DNA of 64,000 nt from Acidaminococcus massiliensis (lineage in GTDB: Bacteria > Bacillota > Negativicutes > Acidaminococcales > Acidaminococcaceae). The DNA lies in NCBI RefSeq assembly GCF_900095825.1, contig NZ_LT608315.1, positions 1,662,311-1,726,310 of the forward strand. The letters run 5' to 3'. Below, one piece after another: positions 18,801 to 25,877 of the stretch (position 1 is the stretch's first letter; each line of letters opens with the position of its first letter). Under the pieces are notes generated by a model. The model searched no databases and was not told where the DNA came from. It saw nothing but the letters and a program-made list of their open reading frames with translations. The position numbers and the translations under genes were made by a program.

Positions 18801-19161
18801 TCAGGTGGTGTTCCAGGGGAGCATGGACAAATTGGTGACTTTGGAAGACGGGAGGCTGGGGATCGTGGATTACAAGACCGGCCACCCCCCGGCGGACGGA
18901 GAAGAGAAGCAGGGCTATACCCGGCAGCTGGCCATCTATGCCCTGGCAGCGGAAAAACTGTATCCCGGGAAGGAAGTGGCTTGGGCCAGGCTCCATTTTC
19001 TCCAGGACTGCAGCAGCTGGGAGCTGAAGGACCGGAAGGCGGAAGAAAAGAAGCTGGGAACACTCCTGGAAAACCTCCTTGCCTGGGACCGGGAAGACCA
19101 GTTCCCAGTACGGAAAGAGGGCTGCCAGTGGTGTCCCTACCGGTATTTCTGTACCTTTTAA
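15838..19161 (+). CDS. addA: ATP-dependent helicase/nuclease subunit AddA
   Basis: A 1107-residue UvrD-superfamily helicase fused to a RecB nuclease. Walker A is AGAGSGKT (residues 23-30), followed by AITFTRKAAREMRERV (motif Ia), MVDEFQDTN (Walker B), GDAKQSIYRFRGAD (motif III), MTIHKSKGLEFPAVF (motif V), VAMTRAE (motif VI) and the nuclease motif IVDYKTGHPP near residue 1007. With AddB it forms the end-resection machine for recombinational repair. Unusually, the nuclease region also carries Cys residues arranged like an iron-sulfur site: DTCPRSF near 877 and CQWCPYRYFC at 1096-1105. The start follows addB directly, so the two are co-translated. Confidence 0.93.
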   Translation: MASFTNQQQEAISTLDRNVSVSAGAGSGKTRVLVERFLKILGDRQATAQEILAITFTRKAAREMRERVQQGILDRLGAAEATDDKTYWQEQLRLADQAPITTIDSFCSQVLRENPVEAGLDPNFTVQEEYQIRAFREETASAFLQQGIQQQNPDLTALLEQYPADQLARILTALIDRLPEILALPGGLAAAYETSLGREEEYKIAAEAALDALLAARDQASPKNREKLEDLFGQRAAFHQWIAGGDGDAALAALKPVTAAGKVKDQVKEVRAALEQLAALSLDAQGADQARHWEKVLTCFRKALLDAAETREIYSFGYLSAKAVDLLEQRPNVLNRYKKRFKFLMVDEFQDTNEEQKKMVYLLSGGSSRSLQGRNLFVVGDAKQSIYRFRGADVSVFKQVRDAIEATGGRNIVMDDNFRSAPEIIRACNTLFDDLLGTDSNADVTAQPLHAHQPPSRKPVFAVLKKGECSPKECQQAEGRYVAQAIRQLGEEEHLPYGQMAILLPAIHLSRQYEEALTALGIKSQVSDGKGFYDRQEIVDWINLLTFLLNPRKDWALAGFLRSPFAGLSDRQLTDLLKPWPELSLWESLQQSLEEPYSTLAQKLEKLRQIAQFQSLPELLDRFQESFAVEPTLLVQRGGREKLANFRKLRALGVQAAMEEGSTARDFLDRLNLMRQLSARESAANQEADPDAVKIMTIHKSKGLEFPAVFLPDLSKKDPPDRLGIQFLPEEGFGVKVLDREGNDRETSVYARLKEEGSRLEKAEKHRQLYVAMTRAERFLYLVNVDESKEGKQKDSDPEKEKWGQALQRVFAPEGPNGDQMDWEELSVAEILADTEERQEGEADTFALDPAVYDRIQPVTVPRNLELSASALLEYDTCPRSFYYHYFRHMPGLDPETFGTGNHRISAIELGTYVHKVLERLQEVPEETALEEALEVLDHPDAEKQVFRREGKKLVERYCASPLYQELKDLPAQAERDFELPLFVFGDSQVVFQGSMDKLVTLEDGRLGIVDYKTGHPPADGEEKQGYTRQLAIYALAAEKLYPGKEVAWARLHFLQDCSSWELKDRKAEEKKLGTLLENLLAWDREDQFPVRKEGCQWCPYRYFCTF

Positions 19162-19166
19162 AATCC

Positions 19167-19195
19167 TTTAATTTTCTGTCCATTCATGGTAAAAT
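19167..19195 (+). promoter_or_regulatory. Extended -10 promoter for the salvage operon
   Basis: TTTAAT at 19167-19172, 17 bases, then TAAAAT at 19190-19195 with TGG directly before it. It drives the HAD phosphatase, phosphorylase and deaminase genes. Confidence 0.55.
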
Positions 19196-19227
19196 GACCG
19201 ATGTAGTATGTGCGAAGGAGGCCTTTT

Positions 19228-19899
19228 GTGGCAATACGCGGTATCTTATTCGACTTTGACGGGACGCTGGCCAACACCACGCCCCTGATCTTGGCCACCT
19301 TCCACCAGACCCTGGATCATTTCGTCCCGGGGAATCAGGTGGATGACCAGACCATCATCAACACCTTTGGCCTGCCCCTCCGGGACGGCCTGGCTGGGAT
19401 TACCGGCTGCACGGATCCGGAAGAGATGGACCGGATGGTGGCCTATTACCGCCAGTACAATACAGCCTGGCATGATTCCTTGATCCGTCCTTTTCCCGGT
19501 GTGAAGGAAGGCTTGGAGCAGCTCCGTGCTGCCGGGGTGCCCATGGCCATTGTCACCAGCAAGTTCAAAGCCAGCTGCCAGCGGGGGCTCCGTTGCCTGG
19601 GACTGGAGCAGTATCTGGACGGCATCATCGGCTGCCAGGAATGTACCGCCCACAAACCGGATCCGGAACCCATGGAAAAGGGCTTGGAACTTTTGGGCCT
19701 CCGGGGAGAAGAATGCCTATGCGTGGGGGACAGTCCCTATGACCTGGTCAGCGGAAGGGATGCCGGATGCAGGACCGTAAAGGTGGGTTGGACGTCCTTC
19801 CGGCAGGAATTCTTCGACCGGTTCATCCAGCCGGATCATACCATCCAGGACCTGGGAGACTTGCTTTCGCTGCTTGATGAAACAAATCCAAAGAGGTGA
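19228..19899 (+). CDS. HAD-family phosphatase (PpaX/Gph-like)
   Basis: A 223-residue HAD subfamily IA hydrolase. Motif I is LFDFDGTLANT with the nucleophile and acid Asp, motif II is IVTSK, and motif III/IV is CVGDSPYDLVSG. Such enzymes hydrolyse phosphoglycolate, pyrophosphate or nucleotides. The GTG at 19228 is chosen because GAAGGAGG lies just upstream; the longer frame from 19210 would contain the ribosome binding site itself. The stop overlaps the region of the next gene's ribosome binding site, so it is coupled to the phosphorylase. The substrate is not settled. In this operon a sugar phosphate from methylthioadenosine salvage is possible (inference). Confidence 0.85.
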   Translation: MAIRGILFDFDGTLANTTPLILATFHQTLDHFVPGNQVDDQTIINTFGLPLRDGLAGITGCTDPEEMDRMVAYYRQYNTAWHDSLIRPFPGVKEGLEQLRAAGVPMAIVTSKFKASCQRGLRCLGLEQYLDGIIGCQECTAHKPDPEPMEKGLELLGLRGEECLCVGDSPYDLVSGRDAGCRTVKVGWTSFRQEFFDRFIQPDHTIQDLGDLLSLLDETNPKR

Positions 19900-19904
19900 T
19901 AGCT

Positions 19905-20732
19905 TTGCGCAAAATCGGGATCATCGGCGGCACCGGTGTAGAGGATGCGTCCTGTTTCGGACAGCTCACTCCCCTTACCGTCGCCACGCCTTTTGGCAGT
20001 GCCCACTGCTTGAAAGGGACGGCCGCCGGCCATGAAATCTACTTCCTGGCCCGGCACGGACTGGACCACAGTGTCCCGCCCCATAAGATCAACTATCGGG
20101 CCAATATCTTTGCCCTGAAGAAGCTGGGGGTCACAGAGATCCTTTCCTTTACGGCGGTAGGGTCCCTGAACCGGGGACTGCCTCCTGGGACTTTCGTGGT
20201 CACCAGCCAGCTGCTGGATTTCACCAAGAGCCGGGTGAACACCTTCTTTAACGGGGAGAACGGCCAGGTGGCCCATGTGGATTTTGCCCAGCCCTATTGT
20301 CCGGCTCTCCGGGAACGGCTGATCCGCTGCCTCCTGAAACTGAGGCTCCGGCACAGCAAGCAGGGGACCTATGTGGTGACGGAGGGACCTCGGTACGAAA
20401 CGGCGGCGGAAGTGAAGATGTACGCCTGTCTGGGCGGGGATGTGGCCGGCATGACCAATATGCCGGAAGCGGTCCTGGCCCGGGAAGCGGAAATCTGCTA
20501 TGCCAACTGTTCGGTGGTGACCAATATGGGGTCAGGGCTGTCGGTCCGGGCCCTGTCCCACGAAGAAGTGACGGAAGCCATGGAACGGCTGGAAAAACAG
20601 ATCCTGTCCATCATCGAAGCTTATGTGCAGGAGGATGGTCCTCTGACCCAGACCTGCCATTGCCACGAAGCCCTGAAGGAATACGGGGGCTTCCGGCTGG
20701 AGGCTTTCGGCAGGGACGAAAAGGAGGAATGA
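19905..20732 (+). CDS. 5'-methylthioadenosine/methylthioinosine phosphorylase
   Basis: A 275-residue member of the PNP/MTAP family, with IGIIGGTGV, the phosphate-binding RHGLDHSVPPHKINYRAN, TEGPRYETAAE, and MTNMPEAVLAREAEICY. It cleaves the N-glycosidic bond with phosphate, giving a purine and a 5-methylthioribose phosphate. Human MTAP reads the 6-amino group of adenine with Asp residues in a TDYD motif; here the equivalent stretch is TNMG (Asn at about residue 207), which favours a 6-oxopurine. Since the next gene is an MTA deaminase, the substrate may be methylthioinosine. A TTG at 19905 is taken as start because AAGAGG sits eight bases before it; a GTG at 19896 is the alternative. Confidence 0.85.
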   Translation: MRKIGIIGGTGVEDASCFGQLTPLTVATPFGSAHCLKGTAAGHEIYFLARHGLDHSVPPHKINYRANIFALKKLGVTEILSFTAVGSLNRGLPPGTFVVTSQLLDFTKSRVNTFFNGENGQVAHVDFAQPYCPALRERLIRCLLKLRLRHSKQGTYVVTEGPRYETAAEVKMYACLGGDVAGMTNMPEAVLAREAEICYANCSVVTNMGSGLSVRALSHEEVTEAMERLEKQILSIIEAYVQEDGPLTQTCHCHEALKEYGGFRLEAFGRDEKEE

Positions 20733-20741
20733 CAGGGCACT

Positions 20742-22019
20742 ATGAGCTATGACATTGTACTGAAAGATGTGGAACTGACGGAGCCCGGGGAGGGGAAGCG
20801 GTTCTCCATTGGGATCAGCGGCAGCACCATCGCCTACATAGGCACCGATCCCATTACCGGCCGGGAAGTGTTGGACGGCCGGGATCATCTGGCTGTCCCT
20901 GGATGGGTCAATGCCCATACCCATGTGGCCATGACCCTGTTCCGCAGCTATGCCGATGACATGGTGCTGATGGATTGGCTCCAGAACCGGATCTGGCCCC
21001 TGGAAGCCAAACTGGACGGCCGGGCGGTGTACTGGGGCAGTCTCTTGGGCATCGCAGAGATGATCCGGACCGGCACCACCTGTTTTGCGGATATGTATTT
21101 CTTTATGGAAGAAACTGCCAAGGCTGCAGCGGACAGCGGCATCCGGGCGGTGCTTTCCCGAGGGCTCACCGGCAGCAGCGCAGCGGACGGGGCGGCCCGT
21201 CTGGAGGAGAACACAGAACTGTACAAGACCTGGAACGGGGCCCAGAACGGCCGGATCTCGGTGATGTTCGGTCCCCATGCTCCCTACACCTGCAGCCCGG
21301 ATTATCTGGAATCCGTCATCGCCCGGGCCCGGGAACTGGGGGCAGAGATCCACATGCATCTTTCGGAAACGGCCGGGGAAGTGGCAGACTGCCGGAAAAA
21401 GTACGGCAAAAGCCCCATCGCCTTGATGGAAAGCCTGGGAATGTTCGAAGGGGGGACCCTGGCGGCCCACTGCGTCCATGTGGATGAAGAAGATATGGAC
21501 ATCATGGCCCGGCATGGAGTCCGGGTGGCCCACAACCCCCAGAGCAATCTGAAACTGGCCAGCGGCATCGCTCCTGTGGCCCGGATGCTGGAAAAAGGCA
21601 TCACCGTAGGCCTGGGCACCGATGGGGCCAGCAGCAACAACAACCTGGACATGCTGGAAGAAGTGCGGCTGGCGGCCATGCTGGCCAAGACCCAGTCCGG
21701 GGATCCCAAGGCGGTGCCGGCTTCCCAGGCCCTTGCCATGGGCACCTGGATGGGGGCTGAAGCCGTGGGGCTGAAGAATGTCGGAAAGCTGGAAGTGGGC
21801 CAGAAGGCGGATATCGTGTTATACAATATGGCCTCCCCGGCCTGGTACCCCCGGCACGATCGGACTTCTCTGTTGGTGTACGCTGGGTCTTCCGCGGATG
21901 TGGATACGGTGCTGGTGGACGGAAATCTCCTGCTGCGCAAAGGGGAACTGACCACCATCGACCTGGAAAAAGTCACCGCGGAAGTGGGACAGTGTCTGAA
22001 GGAAATGATAGGGAAATAG
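20742..22019 (+). CDS. mtaD: 5-methylthioadenosine/S-adenosylhomocysteine deaminase
   Basis: A 425-residue amidohydrolase of the MtaD/TrzN group. Metal ligands are visible in VNAHTHVAMTLFRSYADD (HxH), HMHLSETAGEV, AHCVHVDEEDM and LGTDGASSNNNLDML (Asp and the SSNN substrate loop). It deaminates methylthioadenosine and S-adenosylhomocysteine to the inosyl forms in the cytoplasm. The gene follows the phosphorylase by nine bases, with AAGGAGG upstream, so the two probably act in sequence. The hairpin at 22028-22040 and a heptad array follow the stop. Confidence 0.92.
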   Translation: MSYDIVLKDVELTEPGEGKRFSIGISGSTIAYIGTDPITGREVLDGRDHLAVPGWVNAHTHVAMTLFRSYADDMVLMDWLQNRIWPLEAKLDGRAVYWGSLLGIAEMIRTGTTCFADMYFFMEETAKAAADSGIRAVLSRGLTGSSAADGAARLEENTELYKTWNGAQNGRISVMFGPHAPYTCSPDYLESVIARARELGAEIHMHLSETAGEVADCRKKYGKSPIALMESLGMFEGGTLAAHCVHVDEEDMDIMARHGVRVAHNPQSNLKLASGIAPVARMLEKGITVGLGTDGASSNNNLDMLEEVRLAAMLAKTQSGDPKAVPASQALAMGTWMGAEAVGLKNVGKLEVGQKADIVLYNMASPAWYPRHDRTSLLVYAGSSADVDTVLVDGNLLLRKGELTTIDLEKVTAEVGQCLKEMIGK

Positions 22020-22043
22020 AACGGGCAGCCGCATAGCGGCTTA

Positions 22044-22071
22044 AGTCCGGAGTCTGAAGTCTGGAGCCTGA
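22044..22071. repeat. Heptanucleotide array, left arm (unit AGTCTGA)
   Basis: Four consecutive units: AGTCCGG, AGTCTGA, AGTCTGG, AGCCTGA. It is preceded by a hairpin (GCCGC-ata-GCGGC, 22028-22040). An array in inverted orientation lies at 22203-22230, so the pair brackets about 190 bases. Confidence 0.7.
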
Positions 22072-22202
22072 TGATAAATTTGCAGGCAAATTTTTGAATA
22101 TGTAAAACCTCTGGACGAAATGGATTCTACGATAAGATCATTTCAATACTGGTCTTGTATAATCAAAAGAATCCGACTGACCAGGCGGATTCTATCCTGG
22201 GG
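22072..22202. other. Spacer between inverted heptad arms, with promoter-like sequence
   Basis: This stretch is AT-richer than its surroundings. It contains TATAAT at about 22156-22161 and a hairpin GAATCCG-N10-CGGATTC at about 22170-22193. It probably carries the promoter of nfnAB; no gene is visible. Confidence 0.4.
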
Positions 22203-22230
22203 CTTCCGACTACAGACTTCCGACTCCCGA
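22203..22230. repeat. Heptanucleotide array, right arm (unit CTTCCGA)
   Basis: Four consecutive units: CTTCCGA, CTACAGA, CTTCCGA, CTCCCGA. On the other strand these read as AGTC-type heptads, matching the left arm at 22044-22071. A GGGGGCTG...CAGCCCCC hairpin (22233-22260) follows directly. Confidence 0.7.
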
Positions 22231-22232
22231 CT

Positions 22233-22260
22233 GGGGGCTGGTGCTCCTGCAGCAGCCCCC
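22233..22260 (+). terminator. GGGGGCTG hairpin upstream of nfnA
   Basis: GGGGGCTG pairs with CAGCCCCC around a loop that includes CTGCAG. It lies within the leader of the nfnA gene and has no T tract, so it may be an attenuator, a processing site or simply part of the repeat unit rather than a terminator. Confidence 0.4.
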
Positions 22261-22291
22261 AGCAACAATCGACAATAAAGGAGTGTTTGGT

Positions 22292-23134
22292 GTGGCAAAG
22301 ATCTTGAAGAAACTGCAGCTGGCTCCTGCAGTCTGGGAATTTGAAGTGGATGCGCCTCTCATTGCGCACAAATGCAAACCGGGACAGTTCGTCATGGTGC
22401 TGGTGGATGAGACCAGCGAACGGATCCCTCTGACCATCGGTGATTTCGACCGGGAAAAAGGCTCTATCACCCTGATGGTCCAGGCCGTGGGGAACACCAC
22501 CCGCCATCTCTGTGAAGATTTTGCTCAGGGAGACGAAATCCAGCACATCCTGGGGCCTCTGGGCCAGCCCTCTGAAATGGGCAGATTCGGCACCGTGGTC
22601 ATGGTCTGCGGGGGCATCGGTGTGGCGCCGGTCCATCCCATCGCCCGGGCCTACCATGAACTGGGCAACAAGGTGATCACCATCATCGGGGGCCGCCATA
22701 AGGATTTGATCCTGTGGCGGGACCGGATGGAAAAGATCAGCGATGAAGTGATCATCACCACCGATGACGGGTCCGAAGGCATCAAGGGCTTTGTCACCGA
22801 TCCTCTCCGGAAGATGCTGGAAGAGGGGAACCATCCGGATCTTGTGGTCGCCATCGGCCCCATCATCATGATGATGAACGTGGCCAAGGTCACCCAGCCC
22901 TTCAACGTGAAGACCACCGCCAGCCTCAGCTGCCTCATGGTGGACGGCACGGGCATGTGCGGCGGCTGCCGGGTACAGGTGGGCGGAGAAAGCAAGTTCA
23001 CCTGCTGTGACGGGCCGGAATTCGACGCCCACCAGGTGGATTTCAAGAACCTGATGCAGCGGTCCAAGATGTATAAAGACCAGGAAGCAGTAGAATACAG
23101 TTGCGGGGGGCATTGCAGATGCGTGGAGGAATGA
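22292..23134 (+). CDS. nfnA: NADH-dependent ferredoxin:NADP+ oxidoreductase small subunit (NfnA)
   Basis: A 280-residue protein of the dihydroorotate dehydrogenase electron-transfer/SudB type. It has an FAD-binding barrel (IPLTIGDFDREKGSITLMVQ region), an NAD-binding domain beginning VMVCGGIGVAPVHPIA, and a C-terminal 2Fe-2S motif MCGGCRVQVGG...FTCCDGPEFD. With NfnB it forms the electron-bifurcating transhydrogenase that couples NADH and reduced ferredoxin to NADPH formation. The GTG at 22292 is chosen because AAAGGAG lies eight bases upstream; longer versions would translate through the upstream hairpin. It overlaps nfnB by an ATGA-type junction. Confidence 0.88.
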   Translation: MAKILKKLQLAPAVWEFEVDAPLIAHKCKPGQFVMVLVDETSERIPLTIGDFDREKGSITLMVQAVGNTTRHLCEDFAQGDEIQHILGPLGQPSEMGRFGTVVMVCGGIGVAPVHPIARAYHELGNKVITIIGGRHKDLILWRDRMEKISDEVIITTDDGSEGIKGFVTDPLRKMLEEGNHPDLVVAIGPIIMMMNVAKVTQPFNVKTTASLSCLMVDGTGMCGGCRVQVGGESKFTCCDGPEFDAHQVDFKNLMQRSKMYKDQEAVEYSCGGHCRCVEE

Positions 23135-24519
23135 GAAATCCCATGCCGGAACAGCCGGCAGATGTACGGAACCATAATTTCGAGGAAGTGGCCCTGGGCT
23201 ATCCGGAAGACACAGCGGTGGATGAAGCCCAGCGCTGCCTGAACTGCAAGAATCCCCAGTGCGTCAAAGGGTGCCCGGTGAACGTGGACATCCCTCAGTT
23301 CATCCATGCCCTGACGGAACGGGATTTTGACGGCGCCATCCACATCCTGAAGAACAAGAATTCCCTGCCTGCCGTGTGCGGCCGAGTATGCCCCCAGGAA
23401 AACCAGTGTGAAAAACACTGCATCCTGGGCATCAAGGGAGAACCGGTGGCCATCGGCCGTCTGGAACGGTTCGTGGCGGACCGGGCCCGGGAAAACGGGA
23501 CGGATATGGTGAAAGAAGGCCTGGCACCCAAGAACGGCATCAAAGTTGCCGTGGTGGGGGGCGGCCCTTCCTGCCTCACCGCTGCCGGCGACCTGGCCAA
23601 GATGGGCTATGATGTGACCTTGTTCGAAGCCCTCCACAAGGTGGGCGGGGTGCTCATGTACGGGATCCCTGAATTCCGTCTGCCCAAATCCATCGTCCAG
23701 CACGAAATCGAACAGCTGAAGGTATTGGGCGTGAAGATCATGACCGACGTGGTGATCGGACGCACCTTCACCCTCCACGAGCTCCTGGGCGAAGAGGGCT
23801 TCCAGGCGGTGTACGTAGGTACCGGTGCCGGGCTGCCCCACTTCATGCGGATCCCTGGGGAAGCCCTCAACGGGGTCTATGCCGCCAACGAATTCCTCAC
23901 CCGGGTGAACCTGATGGGGGCTTGGAAGTTCCCGAAGATGGCCACCCCCGTGTATGTGGGGAAGAACGTGGCCGTAGTGGGGGCCGGCAACGTGGCCATG
24001 GATGCTGCCCGGACCGCCAAACGACTGGGGGCGGAAAACGTCTATGTGGTGTACCGCCGCAGTGAAGCAGAAATGCCCGCCCGGAAAGAAGAAATCGAAC
24101 ATGCCAAGGCAGAAGGCATCGAACTCCATATGCTGAACAACCCGGTACAGATCCTGGGGAATGAAGAGGGCTGGGTGACGGGTATCGAATGTGTCCGCAC
24201 GGAACTGGGCGAACCGGATGCTTCCGGACGCCGGAGCCCGGTGGAGATCCCTGGCTCCAACCATGTGTTCGACGTGGATATGGTGGTGATGGCCATCGGC
24301 CAGGGCCCCAACCCGCTGCTGAAACACACCACTCCGGATCTGGTGACCAACCGGAAGGGCCTCATCACCGTGGATGAAAAGGAAGAAACCTCCATTCCCG
24401 GAGTCTTTGCCGGCGGGGATATCGTCACCGGGGCGGCTACGGTGATTTCCGCCATGGGGGCCGGCAAGAAGGCGGCTCTGGAAATCGACGCCTACCTGAA
24501 AGAAAAACTAGGGAAGTAA
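23131..24519 (+). CDS. nfnB: NfnB / glutamate synthase small subunit-like flavoprotein
   Basis: A 462-residue flavoprotein with an N-terminal double 4Fe-4S region (RCLNCKNPQCVKGCPVN and CGRVCPQENQCEKHC). Two nucleotide-binding folds follow: VAVVGGGPSCLTAAGDLAKMG for FAD and VAVVGAGNVAMDAARTAKRLG region for NADP. The C-terminal FAGGDIVTGAATVISAMGAGK closes the FAD site. This architecture is shared by GltD and NfnB; the tight pairing with NfnA points to NfnB, and no large glutamate synthase subunit lies nearby. The exact start is uncertain: 23119, 23131 and 23143 are all in frame. Confidence 0.88.
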   Translation: MRNPMPEQPADVRNHNFEEVALGYPEDTAVDEAQRCLNCKNPQCVKGCPVNVDIPQFIHALTERDFDGAIHILKNKNSLPAVCGRVCPQENQCEKHCILGIKGEPVAIGRLERFVADRARENGTDMVKEGLAPKNGIKVAVVGGGPSCLTAAGDLAKMGYDVTLFEALHKVGGVLMYGIPEFRLPKSIVQHEIEQLKVLGVKIMTDVVIGRTFTLHELLGEEGFQAVYVGTGAGLPHFMRIPGEALNGVYAANEFLTRVNLMGAWKFPKMATPVYVGKNVAVVGAGNVAMDAARTAKRLGAENVYVVYRRSEAEMPARKEEIEHAKAEGIELHMLNNPVQILGNEEGWVTGIECVRTELGEPDASGRRSPVEIPGSNHVFDVDMVVMAIGQGPNPLLKHTTPDLVTNRKGLITVDEKEETSIPGVFAGGDIVTGAATVISAMGAGKKAALEIDAYLKEKLGK

Positions 24520-24526
24520 CACAGGA

Positions 24527-25696
24527 ATGAAGAAACTGAAACGCTGGGGGCTGGCAGCGGCGCTCCTGTGCCTGGGGATATTCCAGGCCCGGGGGACAGC
24601 GGCTGCAGCACCCAAAAACACCTATAAACCTGCCAGCGGAGGCTATACCCTGACGGTGCCTCCCGGCAGCAAAGAGATTTACCATACCTCTACCGGAATC
24701 CGTTTCACGGTGGGAAAGGACTTCCTGGTCAGTGCGGATCTGTACACCCTGCCCAGCTTCGTTTCCGTCCCCATGAAGCAGTATTCCGCTGAACAGCAGA
24801 AGGAATTCAAGAAGTTCCTGGGTAAGATCCAGGATCAGGAAAACGATACCATCCAGGAAGAAGGCGGTTCCCAGGCTCTGGGCAGCCAATCCTCTCTGAA
24901 TGGGATCCTGGGGGAAAAGCTCCGGAAGTACCGGGCCACGGCAGGAAGGACCGAAACCGTCAAGCCGGAGAAAAGGGAAGCTTCCGACACCTATACCTAT
25001 GTAGCGGTGCCGGAAGACAAGCTGCGGACCCACCGGCCCTTTTTGATCGGCCGGGCGTACCAGCCGGAACGGAATGTACTCCTGGTGGTGAACGTAAGCG
25101 CTCCGGAAAACTTGGAAGCCGCGGCTCGTTCTGCCCTCCAGTCCTTGTGTTCCGATCTGGCCCTTTCCCGGGTGAAGTATACGGACGTGAACCTTTTGAC
25201 GGTGCCTGGCATGGGTTATGAGATGGAGATCCCCAGCGGCTGGCGGATGTACACTCTCCGGGCAGACAATGTACTGTTCGGCCGGTCTCTCAGCAGCGTC
25301 CATACCGATGGGCTCATGATTCGGGAATTTTCCGACGACACCTTTGCGGAACTGGGGAATTCCACTCCGGAAGGACTGAAGGAAGCGGAAAATGCCTTTA
25401 TCCAGAAGGTGACCCGCTACACCCCCAACATCACCGTGCTGCACCATGAACCCATCTCCGTAGGTACTCTCAACGGGAGCATGGCAGAATGCACCGATAC
25501 CGGGGATCTGAAGAAGGTGTTCGTAGTAAATACCTATTTGATGAATCCCCAGGGGAACGGCTATCAGATCCGGTACCAGACCGACGATACCATCAACTAC
25601 GATCTGAAACTGAAAGCCTTCAAACAGTCCGTAGAAAGCTTTAGCCTGCTCCAGGACAACGACGGAAGCGGCCTGAAGCCGGGGAAGGATATATAA
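24527..25696 (+). CDS. Exported hypothetical protein
   Basis: A 389-residue protein beginning eight bases after nfnB. The N-terminus is a signal peptide (MKKLKRWG, then LAAALLCLGIFQARGTAAA with likely cleavage near residue 26). The mature part has a repeated pattern in which a 'VPPGSKEIYHTSTGIRF' type segment near residue 45 is echoed by 'VPGMGYEMEIPSGWRMY' near residue 230, hinting at two related domains of the PsbP/Mog1 or 'lipoprotein-like' fold (weak inference). No catalytic residues are obvious. The location should be periplasm or outer membrane. The function is unknown, and the link to nfnAB may only be shared transcription. Confidence 0.7.
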   Translation: MKKLKRWGLAAALLCLGIFQARGTAAAAPKNTYKPASGGYTLTVPPGSKEIYHTSTGIRFTVGKDFLVSADLYTLPSFVSVPMKQYSAEQQKEFKKFLGKIQDQENDTIQEEGGSQALGSQSSLNGILGEKLRKYRATAGRTETVKPEKREASDTYTYVAVPEDKLRTHRPFLIGRAYQPERNVLLVVNVSAPENLEAAARSALQSLCSDLALSRVKYTDVNLLTVPGMGYEMEIPSGWRMYTLRADNVLFGRSLSSVHTDGLMIREFSDDTFAELGNSTPEGLKEAENAFIQKVTRYTPNITVLHHEPISVGTLNGSMAECTDTGDLKKVFVVNTYLMNPQGNGYQIRYQTDDTINYDLKLKAFKQSVESFSLLQDNDGSGLKPGKDI

Positions 25697-25704
25697 AGAG
25701 GGCG

Positions 25705-25718
25705 GCGACCCGCGACCG
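25705..25718. repeat. Short heptanucleotide array (unit GCGACCC)
   Basis: Two units, GCGACCC and GCGACCG, sit directly before a GGGGGTGTG terminator hairpin. The unit is related to the array at 48600-48627 and its partner at 48725-48738. Confidence 0.5.
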
Positions 25719-25752
25719 GGGGTGTGAATTCTTCCACACCCCCATTTTTTCA
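25718..25752 (+). terminator. Intrinsic terminator
   Basis: GGGGGTGTG pairs with CACACCCCC around AATTCTTC and is followed by ATTTTTTC. This is a strong terminator for the nfnAB-exported protein unit. Confidence 0.85.
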
Positions 25753-25770
25753 CACTTATATCACAAATCA

Positions 25771-25803
25771 TTCATAATCTATTCATCCAGAAAGGTATAC
25801 AAT
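25771..25803 (+). promoter_or_regulatory. Probable promoter of the porin gene
   Basis: An AT-rich region with TTCATA at 25771-25776 and TATACA/TACAAT around 25796-25803, preceded by GG (AAAGGTATACAAT). Spacing is 19 bases or more depending on the -10 chosen. The position, 75 bases before the start codon, leaves a long leader, as is common for abundant outer membrane proteins. Confidence 0.45.
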
Positions 25804-25877
25804 AAAAGACATAAAGTGACTGGTCAGTCCAGTGCTTTTTTGTATGTATAAAAATGAACGGGAAGAAGGAATCTGCA

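Noticed and set aside
22044-22230. CRISPR-like array
   Set aside because: The repeats are only 7 bases, directly adjacent without spacers, and no cas genes are present.
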